A stretch of 64,000 nucleotides of DNA from Amphibalanus amphitrite (lineage: Eukaryota > Arthropoda > Thecostraca > Balanomorpha > Balanidae). The translations under genes and the position numbers were made by a program. This document shows, in pieces, positions 54,248-64,000 of the stretch; position 1 is the first letter of the stretch; each line of letters starts with the position of its first letter. The notes beneath the pieces are model-generated. The model did no database searches. It was not told where the DNA came from and saw only the letters and a list, made by a program, of their open reading frames with translations. The stretch lies in contig NW_024883381.1 of NCBI RefSeq assembly GCF_019059575.1, positions 31,568 through 95,567 of the forward strand, given 5' to 3'.

Positions 54248-55775
54248 CGAGCCAGCTCTTAGCTCTGCCCCTTCCTTGGATTGAACGCCCTCAAGCAAAC
54301 TCTCGTTCAATGCAGGACATTAGTCAGAACCCTCGGCCACGCTTTGGTCCTCTGCTTTCCTGACCTGCGGTACCGATATTTCGGTCACGGCGGTAGACCA
54401 GTGGCCCGTTAGCCAGTCTTCCGGGGGGTCACTCAGCGCTGCCGAGCTATACAATCGCCGAGCGACGGAAGGACCCCCGCCGTTGGTTGGCCGCTGTTCA
54501 AATAATCCCGCCAGAGAATCATTGATGTGTGGCGAGATAGAGCCGACGAAATGTTTCTCAAACACATATCAAACAGGAATCCGCCTCCGCTGCCGGAATT
54601 TACGTGGGAATGATGTTCTCTTTGCAATATATCAACGGCATTTCTTGATGGCAGAAACGTATTGATAATGTGGGCAATGCTCACGTATTGTAATGGAGAG
54701 AATAAGTAATTCTCACCGGTAATGGCACATGGGAGATCAGTAGAATGGTAATATCGTTGATCGTTATCCGGCATTCCTGTTGGGCGCCGGAGCTGTTAAT
54801 GCGGCTGATGGTCTACGGTGCTCCGGGGACGGAGGTAATGAGACCGGGGAGGGTAGGGGAGGGGGTGTGGCGCAGACAGACACCTGACGTCACTCACTTC
54901 GGGGACAGAACGGCTCTCAGCGACCAAAGATGGCGTCGCGGGCGTAGACAGAAAACACACGGCTTTCGAGTTTCGATCTACTGGAAGACTTGAGCTTGTT
55001 CAAGATTTGTAAACTTTGACAGCTTTGGATAACAGCTTTTTGAAAGGCCAGCACTTTCAGTTTATTAATGGATGGGTGTCTGTTGTCTATAACCAGAATG
55101 AAACTACGTAGCCGTGTTTACGAATTTGTTCTATTATTCAGTTTATCAGCTGCTTGTGTTCTTGCAGGTATGCTTCATCTGATCTCTCGGTTTCCTCGAA
55201 TATGTACGCCCCCTCTATTCTAAGCAGTCTATTTTCTTGCTTGTCCTCGGTCCTCTGGTGTTATTCCTAATAATTTCTCAGCTCTCTGCGGTTCCCTAGT
55301 TATTCTAGAATAAGATTCTCTGCAGATCCGTTCATAGTATGCTTATCTAATATCCACCTACTATGACTATTGACTACACTTATCATATTTACTCCTTCAG
55401 GGTTAGCGGAGCGCGCGTAAAGGCTTCCTTCACTTTGTGGGCGCCTGCAGGCTTCGTTTATCCTGTCCGGTCATCCTGCGCATGCCATATCGCCGTTTTT
55501 CCAAACTCCATATCTGTTCTTCCGTGAATTTCCGATAGGTTGAAAAGAAACCTTCTAAAAAGGTACAGTTACCCGGTTTTTCTCAAGTTGGTCTGTCTTG
55601 GCAGATCAAGAAATATCAGAAGAAGCTCACTAACACACATATTTGATCAGGATTGAATGATTGGACACCTTTTTAATGGAATCTTTCGTGCTTCCCGAAA
55701 ATTCACGGAAAACAGATATGGGGTTTGGAAAAAAACGCGTCGATATAGACTCTCCGCCCCGGCGCCTTCATCCGC

Positions 55776-55982
55776 GGACGCTGTGCTGTGCTCTCCCTGT
55801 GCGCGGCTTGACGCGTCTGCGGCCCAGCGGACGCTGTGCTGTGCTCCCCCTGTGCTCTCCCTGTGCTCTCCCCGTGCTCCACCTGTGCGCGGCTGCGGCC
55901 CAGCGGACGCTGTGCTGTGCTGTGCTCTCCCTCTGCTCTCCCTGTGCGCGTCTGCGGCCCGGCGGACGCTGTGCTGTGCTCG
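55776..55982. repeat. Tandem repeat around CGGACGCTGTGCTGTGCTC
   Basis: Four copies of CGGACGCTGTGCTGTG (about 55776, 55826, 55905 and 55963) separated by variable CTCTCCCTGTG runs and GTGCGCGTCTGCGGCCC. Open frames on both strands here are repeat-derived. Confidence 0.8.
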
Positions 55983-58885
55983 GCTATTGATTCTGTCTGG
56001 CCACCAGCTTGGCGTCAACGAGCTCGGGCCTGACCGCCGACGCCGCGACCGCGTCGCTCCCCGGGGAGAGCTTTATAATGTCATCCAGACATAGCTTATC
56101 AACGCCCTGATTTTTCAGCGAAGCATCGAGTGATTTTGTGTTACTGAATGCTAGTTGTTATTATTGCAAATTGACATTTATATAAGAATCATTTATATGA
56201 CCGGTGCCTAAAATGAGTAGGAATGTTTAAAAGAATTGTGATGATTCAAAGTCAGTGCAGGGTATAGCTTTGTAGAGACCTTCACTTATCAGTGGCATGC
56301 TTTCAACACATTTGGGAGAAACCAGGTAACAATGTAAAGTGGCCGTTCACATTCCCACAAGCACTTTGATGTGTCAGGTATTATTTGAACAGCAAGGTGA
56401 TATGTGAGAAAGCCTGAAGGTTAGTCCGTCAGAAATGCCATTCTGCAAGGAGCCAACTGTACTGGACTGACATTTAAGCCTTTCATTATGAGATGTGATC
56501 TGAAAGATATCAAAATAACCTGAGTATTTTGCGACATACTTTGACGAGCGCGGAATCTTATCTTGCAGCCTTTTGAAGATGCAAAATGAGTCCCGCATAT
56601 GAGCAGTTGAACTAATCACTATTCACTATCGTAGCACTGTGCTCTGATAAGTGATAACGGTACACATCATTGGCTTTATTTTCGTAGCACTTTGGCTTCA
56701 ACTCATCTAAGTTCGTTTATTTCCTTCCAAAGACGTCGATCTCGGAGCCGCCTGATGCAGCCCAGCAAGTCTTTCCACCACTTAAATTAATTTGCAGTTG
56801 GCTGAAATGAATCTTCCACTGTTCATATCTCCAGCTCCGTTTCCGAAAACCTCAGCTCATCCATCCCGACCAGCGTCACCGCTCCGAGGCTCTGCTTTTC
56901 TCCCTCCCTCTGTCCTACTCTCTCCCTCTCTCCTCTCTTTTCTCTCGTCCAGCGTGCGATGACGCCCGGAGCGTAGCGCTGCCTCCGGGAATCCTTTGGA
57001 AAGGTCGGCGCTGTGACCGCCGCAGGGCGCCTGTGGTGGGGAGAGGAGGGGAGGGGAGAGGGGGAGGGGGAGAGCGATGGGAGGGTGACCGATGACCGGC
57101 GGAATTGTGGCGAGCCGCCGCGCCCCCAGCAGCCTGATCCGCCGCAATAGATGAGCCTTCTCCCGACAGGGAAGCCATAAAAATCGCCTTTATTGGACGC
57201 GAACGTCGTAACAGGTGGTGACCGAGAGCACAGACACTCGCCGCTGTCGCTCTATATATTGATCTGAGCTCCACGTCATATGCATGACCCATATCGATGC
57301 GCCCCCATTGTGCTCTCACTTTCCAGCGTTCGGCGAAGACGCGACATCACGCCAAGATGAGTGCACGGCAATATTTCGATGATAAATAGGCCCATGTCGG
57401 CCTGATATTCGGTCGGTCGCCAGAGACGCCAGAGACGCGTTGTGCTGACGAATAGTGTAATTCGGCATTAGGCAGCAGTACAGTGGATCTATAAGTCGGC
57501 AAATGTCTTATTTCCGTAATTTGTCAAGTAAGCGCAAGAGCTCACCACCGTCATGAATTACTGATACTTTATTCAATATCTTACATAATCTTTTAAAAAT
57601 GGAACCCCCCATTTTTAAGAGCGGTAAATTGTCCTTAAAGCTTTTGACAGAGCTTGTTCATATCATTGTGATGTTGCTTCAATGGTTTGATACCGCACAG
57701 TCCTGGCTGTGGCGCACGGCAGGCAATCAATGCGGCACAGTATCGCACCAGGCGCTGAATAGTGTCTCCATCTAGGGACAGTATTTAAAACTTACTACAG
57801 GCTCTAAATCCCTCTTAAACAAAGACTGCACTGCCCTTTCAAGAAAGAACACGTAGTCACACCCGTTATGCGTCAAGTAATGCAAAAAGTGACGTTAACC
57901 ACTGCCACCAATCTCGTTTGTGTCAATGACAGTTGTTTACACTGAATTTTATTATTTTCATTCAAGCGTTGCGTGCTTTACACAATCTAACGTACTTTTA
58001 AACGATTATTGCGGCCATGCAAACGCTTTAAGCTAGCAGCAATGGTCATTGTTGAATGACAATGGCGTTATATGCGATATAACTTATGTAAGCTAGACGC
58101 TGCGATCGTATCACAAGCGAGATAAAGTGAAACACTTTACCCTTAGCCCAAACTCAGCTGCTTTCTTATTCATTGACGCCGAATTTAATCGGGTCGTTGA
58201 ATGGTATCTGTTCGGCTCGCCTGTGACTATTTCGGCTGCTTGTTCTACCTGGCTTGCCAGTCTGTGGAACTCTAGACGACCATCTCATGAATATCAACGA
58301 CCGACAACTTTTGAGCAACGCCCCGCGAATGGAGACGGCCGCCGCCGAGCGAGGTCGGCCGATCGCCGGCCGCCGCTCACAGACGGTGCTCGTAAAATGC
58401 CTAATGAAACCGGGGGCGGTGGCTGTGGAGCCCGGCTGCTGTCTGAGTGGCGATCAGCTGTTCTCAGTGACACCACGACAGCTGGAAAGGGCGGGCTCAG
58501 AACGGCGTCTTGGATGTGAGAGCTCAGACATTTCTCTACGGCCTTCATGGCGCGACTCCTCATGGAAGTTATTAATGTTTATTTATTAGATAATGTAATA
58601 CCTTGCGCTCAAGTAGTGAGGATCATGGTTGATCAGTTTCTTTCGCGAATGTGAGAGCTAACTTTAAGATAAAACGGGCTATTGGGTACGTTGTCTCACA
58701 TCACTGATGAATTGTCATTAATGAGATAAACTATGCAGCTGATTAGATTAATTGGAATCCACTCTACACTCCATGATGGATGATATTCTACAAGATCATC
58801 TGCAGACCTATCTATTGTTCTTATGTCTCAAGAAGTCCCAAGTTCTATGGCGTCAGCCTGGAGGGGTTCGATATCATCAGCTTAA

Positions 58886-60073
58886 CCCGCGCCCCGTTGG
58901 GCTCTGCCGAGCAACGCGCCCGGTCGGGGGGGGGGGCATTTTGGCCCCCCCCCCCTAAGATCTCGAGAACCACGCAACATAGCGACAAGCGGTAAACGGC
59001 GTTGGATAGCCCCAACGGGGAACTACCTTGTGACCCAATTTTATTGACCTAGGTCAAACCGATGACGTCACAGGTCAGGTCAAAGGTCCAATTTTCACCG
59101 TTTACAGGCATTTCAAGAAATGCGTTGTAAAATCGAGTAAAATGCATTTCATTGAAAATCATCGATGGGGAAATGTTCTTCAAACACATAGTTTGCTATT
59201 TGAGGTCGCTTATACCAGGTCAGGTCACAGAGGTCAGGTCACGGGGGGGTCACAATATGAAAGTGTCGTGTGATACATGTTTTATGGTCCATTTTACATG
59301 ACAAATGCGATTATGTGGGTCAGACAGCCTTTGGGGCCAGCTTAGGTCACGTTTTGGTCAAGGTCAGGTCAAGGTCAGGTCAAGGTCAGGTCAAGGTCAG
59401 GTCAAATTAGGTCAAATTTCAAAATTGATATTTTTGCATAAAATGGGTATCGAATCGATGCAGCTCGTCACGGGGAGTTCAATGGTGGTCTTTGTTTTGC
59501 CGTACGTGGTCTAGAATCGCTAAAAATTGAGTTCAAAAATTTGACGTCATCATTTTTGAACAGTTTTTTCGCTATAACTTGGCCAAAAAACGAGATATTG
59601 ATCTGAAATTTGGTATGTATATAGAAGAGCGCTGGGACTATCACATATATTCCGGTTTTTTCGAAATTCGGAAAATTTTGGATTTTTTCTTAGTTTTTCC
59701 AAAAAAATCAATTTTTTTATTTTTTTTTTGTCAAAAACCAAAAATTTTGAAAATCCGAGATCGCAGTTTTGTAGCGCCGCTTTTTGTCTACTAGACCATA
59801 TAAAGAACTTTGAAATTGCTTGATAACTGTAGATTCGGTGAGCGTTTCAAGATTGCATGTTTTTTGCTCATTTTTGCTCGAACATGACCTCAGTTTGACC
59901 TCAATAACTCCTGACCTAAGGTGACCTAAGACTTGAAATTTTGTGTGAAGGTGTCAAATTGATGCCCGGGAAGGTACTGAAAATTTGGCGGCGCTGCGCG
60001 CCGCCGTTTTCTTGTTATTCAGGAAAAACCACAGGGGGGGGGGGCCAAAATGGGCCCCCCAACGGGGCGAGGG
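58886..60073. mobile_element. TTAA-flanked (piggyBac-like) non-autonomous element, copy 2
   Basis: 1188 bp between TTAA at 58882-58885 and 60074-60077. Ends CCCGCGCCCCGTTGGG at the left and CCCTCGCCCCGTTGGGG in reverse complement at the right. It shares with copy 1 (36283-37466) a 28-bp identical block (59058-59085 = 36456-36483) and a 26-bp identical block (59641-59666 = 37032-37057), in the same order and spacing, though the rest is diverged. It holds four TCAAGGTCA sites at 11-bp intervals (59357-59400) and many other AGGTCA half-sites. No transposase frame. Confidence 0.88.
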
Positions 60074-61049
60074 TTAAAAGTGGCTGAACCACCTGAACAA
60101 TTTCATTGCTACTTACTAAGCCTTTTCCTCTCAGTGCAGAGTGCACGATACGATCTCTAGCCTAGCAGACCGGGGTCCGCGGAGCACGCAGTTCCCATTT
60201 GACGGACTGGGTGCCTGGACCGCCCACCGCTAACCATTCTGACCAGCCGTCTGCTGCCGGCCGTCAGACCACCCAGCCGGAGTGACTCGCCGCCCTCGGC
60301 GACACCCCAACAGGTGGCACCGTCCTGACGCCCCGATGATCCGTGTCTGCTAAATTATACATCAGACCGACGTAGGCGGCAACAGGGAGCGGGCGGGGCC
60401 GACCGGGGGCGGCGGAGGCCCAGCGCACCGCCCAGGCGTGGTCAGACAGACTCGCACCCGGGCCGGACGGTTTCCGAAAAGGAAAGCGAACGTCCTTTGA
60501 GAGCACGCCTGCAGAGAACGCCCCAACAGAGACGATAAAGTTGGCCCGTTTAGCTCGGCCGGTTAGCGGCACAGCACAAAGTTCCGTCACTATTTACCGA
60601 CGGCCACGCTGCCCTTTGCCGTTCGTATAAAATCAGTTTTGTTCCATATGTCCTAAGCTGCGAGGCGCATCGATTCTCGAATGCATCTCTCTGACCTTTT
60701 CTGGGAGCGTCTCCCGGTCGTTCCGAAGCGCCGTCGCCTTCCCATAGCATTTCCGTTCGTCACACACATGGCTTTGATCACACCAACCTTTGACCCCGGG
60801 CCGGCACGCCCACCATCTCCTCTCGGTGCCCATCGCTCTCTCCTCTCTGCCGCTCTCCCGGACTCTACCTGCGCACTTTCTCTGCCCAGTGGAGCCGGCC
60901 CGGCTGCGAGGCTGCTTTTCCGCAGCCCCCAGACTATTGATTTGTTGCTATAGCAACGGCGCAAGAACTCTAGTGGCGGTGTATGTATCGTAACTGGGTA
61001 AAAATGTGATACTTGGATGATAACATGGTGTAATTGTTATGGGAGCACG

Positions 61050-61077
61050 GCAAAAAAAAAAACACACACACACACAT
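61050..61077. repeat. Poly-A followed by (CA)n
   Basis: A run of ten A then CACACACACACACACA; a simple microsatellite. Confidence 0.8.
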
Positions 61078-62943
61078 TTTCTTAGACGTCGTAGCAGCAT
61101 AGTGTGTCGTAAAAATATAAGATGAAACAGCTAAAAGGTTGGGAGTAAGCCACCGCGAATAAGTGCATGTATCGTAGATACATACATATATGCATAGCGA
61201 GCGAGGTAGTTGCATCCATGCACTACGTGCATTAAACTGGAATGCGAGTGCAGGTTCAAGGGTACCAAATATAGAAACTGGAACAGTAGGTATATATCCA
61301 TGTAACAATTCACATCAATGTTGAAACCATATTGACATGCTTACGAATTATAATTATCTATTATTATAAAAGCATGCTTACGAGTTATAGGAATCTCGAT
61401 AAGAAAGTGATATTTTCCATAAGATAGAAACATGTTAGTACCTAGGTTCCTACGGTACATAAGAAAGACATCGGGATTGAGGGGTGGAAGCTGGAGCAGT
61501 AGGCATGCTAAAATGTTAATTGCAAATGATACCGTTGCATTGGGTCCAAGTATCACAATGGGTGCATCCAGCCCTAAGCTAGCTGTTGTTGAACAATGCT
61601 AGATATATAATTCTCTGGGCGTGGTTATATGTCAGGAGAAGGGCGTGGTCACTGCACGCCCTCGGGGCGGAGCATGTCAGACAGCAGTTTTCACTCGGGC
61701 CCGGCCGCTCATGTTACATTGCCTTACATTCCACACTTCGCAGCCGCCTTCATCAGGTGCATGTGTCTCTCATGATCAAATGGTCCTCTGTCGATATGCT
61801 GAGTGACGAGCAAACAAGAGATGGCGGTGCCACCAAACTTCACGAAATGATCAATGCAGTCACCTATCCTGCAACCGAGAGCAAAGAAATAGCGAGCCTA
61901 GTTCAGAAAACACCACAATTCGACTCCGCATTCTGTCTCCTTGCCAGTCCCAATTGGCTACCGTCGCATTTGGCCAGCACCGGATCACCAATAACACCAT
62001 AACTTCCCCTATCGGAAAACAAGAGGAGCGCCGTACTCTAGACAGATTGCTGCCCACCTACCGCATGTAAATCGCTGCCGCTGCTCTATGGCAGTAAATC
62101 TCGGCACCGGAGCCGGCGGTCCCGGTTCTGGACGCCGCAGGATCTTGCCGTCGCCCGGAGCGTTCCAGCTGAGTTTACGAGCGGCCCCGGCCCACCGCTC
62201 GGGCGGCCGGCCCGTCGCAGTCGCCGCGGCCAGCGACGAGCCGCCGGTCGAGATGCTCCATATTTGCGTGCCAAACGTCGGAAGCATTCCGGTCGTCATT
62301 TCCGGCTGTTTCCGGCAGAGTGGGCGCCGATCTCTGGCCTGTTTGTCGCGGAGCGGTCGGCCCGCCGGGCCCCGGACGATAGCGGCCGTCGGCGTCCGCC
62401 GATAGCGGTGATGTTCCCTCTGTCGACCCGTCAGCGCTCGCGATTGGCGTGTCACCCTGTCGGCTGGGACGGCGGCGGGGGCGGAAGACGAGCCGAGCGA
62501 CCCTGTCTGTCCCGCTGACATATTTTAAACACCTCAGAGCGAAGGTCATCGGTCGTATGCCATCGGCGCGGCGCCGGCTGTATTTTTCGCCGGCGGCGCT
62601 CTGCCTGTCTGACCTGGCGAGGGCCGTCGGCAGTTCAGCAGCTGGCCCGGTGTTAATTAAAGATTCAGAGCGCTGAGCTGGCTGCCCGTGGTGCCCCGAC
62701 ACGGCGGGAAATCGGGCACACACGCGGACCACGCTATTCTCACACAATACGAGGCTCATCGCTAGCCGTTCTCATCGCTAAAGTTCCAACAATAAGGCAA
62801 CGCGATAGGCTATTCTTTGAGTAAGTCATGTCCATAATAGTACTTTAATATAACATATTCGCATAATCTACAGTAAGTCATTGCTGTTGTTGTTTTTCAG
62901 CATAAATTATGTTTGAAATTATCATCATGTTCGTAGCAGTGAC

Positions 62944-63198
62944 CAGGGGCGCGGGAACTAGTTTCAGACTGGGGGCACACCATAATAGAGATCAACCTAG
63001 GGTACCCCGAAATCTAGTTTTCTCACCGGTTTTAGGTGACTTATTTTTCATCCCTTGGCTTTTTCAACAAAAAAAGAAGACATTTGCGAAAATGTGCGGT
63101 ATTCCGTCTCAAATTTGTGGGGGCGCCGCCCAACGGCCCCAGAGTGTGGGGGGAGGGGGCAAGCTGCCCCCACTGCCCCCTCGTTTCCCGCGCCTATG
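62944..63198. mobile_element. hAT-like MITE (family B)
   Basis: 255 bp with the exact 8-bp duplication GCAGTGAC on both sides (62936-62943 and 63199-63206). Ends CAGGGGCGCGGGAAC at the left and, in reverse complement, CATAGGCGCGGGAAAC at the right. The ends resemble family A (CATAGGCGGCGGAAC) but the interior is different. No coding capacity. Confidence 0.92.
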
Positions 63199-64000
63199 GC
63201 AGTGACTCAGAAGTCTATAGCATTTGATTAGATGAATAATGCGTAGCGTATTTTTTTATAAGTTTCATACGAAACAACAAACATATTTTCCGTCAAAGTT
63301 ACCATTGTAAAGCCACTGCATTACTTCCATGAAAGTAAATTCCATTCAACTGAATAGTGCCGTTTAACTTCCCGTGCCAGCCGTGAGCCGAGATAAGCAG
63401 TTAATGCCTCGGTTCGTCATTCGGAGTGAAGGAGCACCAAGAAGTGAGCAAGTTCCACTCATCAGAACACTCGAACTCCTCTCTTAGGTGCCTGACTTCC
63501 TTTGATTCGAGCACCTGGTCCACTCAAGTCTCACCACCTGTTTCACTCTATTTCTCAGAAGTCGACTCCGGCAGGCTGAATGACCATCGCGACGCACGCA
63601 AGAATCGACCGTGTAACATTGAGCGTCTCGCTGAATGGGTCTGAATATCGTATGAGCTGGTCGTGTGGCGTGGAGCGTGGGGATCAAGCGATGACCATGG
63701 GTCAATGTGCGTCCCTTGGGGACCCCTCGGGCGTCAACGTGAGCCCCCGAGCCAGCCTTGAACGTCAGCGCAGCCCACAGAGCGCCATCGAGGGTCAACG
63801 CGGATCTCGAGCGGACCCCCGAGAGTCAATGTGAGCCCGCTGCAATTCCGTTTTCTCTGAACAGTCCTGTTAAGATCAGACAGAGGGTCTTCACTGCCGG
63901 AGTGCCGCCGCGGCTGATCGCACTGGTGCGCGACTGTATCGATCAAAGAGCGCCCTCTCCTCCATGACGACGGCTGACGCAGCCATCAGGCGGCCGTCAC

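Larger units (their letters stand above)
46253..64000. other. Probable first coding intron of Kv4; no further exon seen
   Basis: I looked for the next Kv4 exon (it should begin by completing Gly and reading YGDMVP after an AG acceptor) and found none up to the right edge. The stretch holds AT-rich sequence (46400-47200), the transposons and tandem repeats listed separately, and open frames without recognisable domains. It could also hide small non-coding RNAs that I cannot see. Confidence 0.6.

Noticed and set aside
60545-60600. tRNA-like TTAGCTCGGCCGGTTAGCGG
   Set aside because: Looks like a D-arm, but there is no anticodon stem or T-loop (GGTTCRA) at the right distance.
62009-62759. Two overlapping minus-strand open frames of 170 and 194 codons
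   Set aside because: GC-rich sequence keeps several frames open at once; no recognisable motif and no splice support.

Overview
The window looks like a piece of an arthropod nuclear genome, most likely a crustacean. The reasons are three split animal genes with GT-AG introns, long introns packed with transposons, roughly 50% GC, and protein sequences close to insect and crustacean orthologues. A barnacle-type genome would fit, but I cannot prove the species.

Three host genes are supported, all on the + strand. (1) 7527-12073 is a five-exon TMX2-like gene (thioredoxin-related ER membrane protein, 266 aa) whose redox cysteines are gone. (2) 14025-40207 is a Spinster/SPNS-type major facilitator (lysosomal/endosomal lysolipid or sphingolipid transporter). 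It has eight shared coding exons and two phase-compatible alternative last exons, giving proteins of 565 or 560 aa. (3) 45138-46252 is the first coding exon of a Shal/Kv4 voltage-gated potassium channel. It runs from the start codon to the pore, and the rest lies beyond the right edge, so 46253-64000 is probably its first coding intron.

Most remaining structure is mobile DNA. At the left edge a BEL/Pao LTR retrotransposon (386-6669; LTRs 315 bp, one difference seen) sits inside a foldback element, and its RT-RNase H-integrase half is inverted relative to gag-protease. A CR1-like RT fragment lies just before TMX2. Spinster intron 2 holds an intact 1041-codon LINE ORF in antisense. Several hAT-like non-autonomous elements carry exact 8-bp target duplications (31317-32571 with a second one nested in it, 50308-50561, 54094-54247, 62944-63198). 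Two related 1.18-kb elements with TTAA ends (36283-37466, 58886-60073) look like a piggyBac-type non-autonomous family and carry dense AGGTCA half-sites.

The most unusual items are the inverted retrotransposon, a 39-40 bp intronic minisatellite made of copies of the TMX2 exon-4 splice acceptor, the TTAA element family with nuclear-receptor-like half-site arrays, and the two alternative Spinster C-termini. The three genes are separately transcribed and show no operon-like link. I see no rRNA, no convincing tRNA and no CRISPR array.
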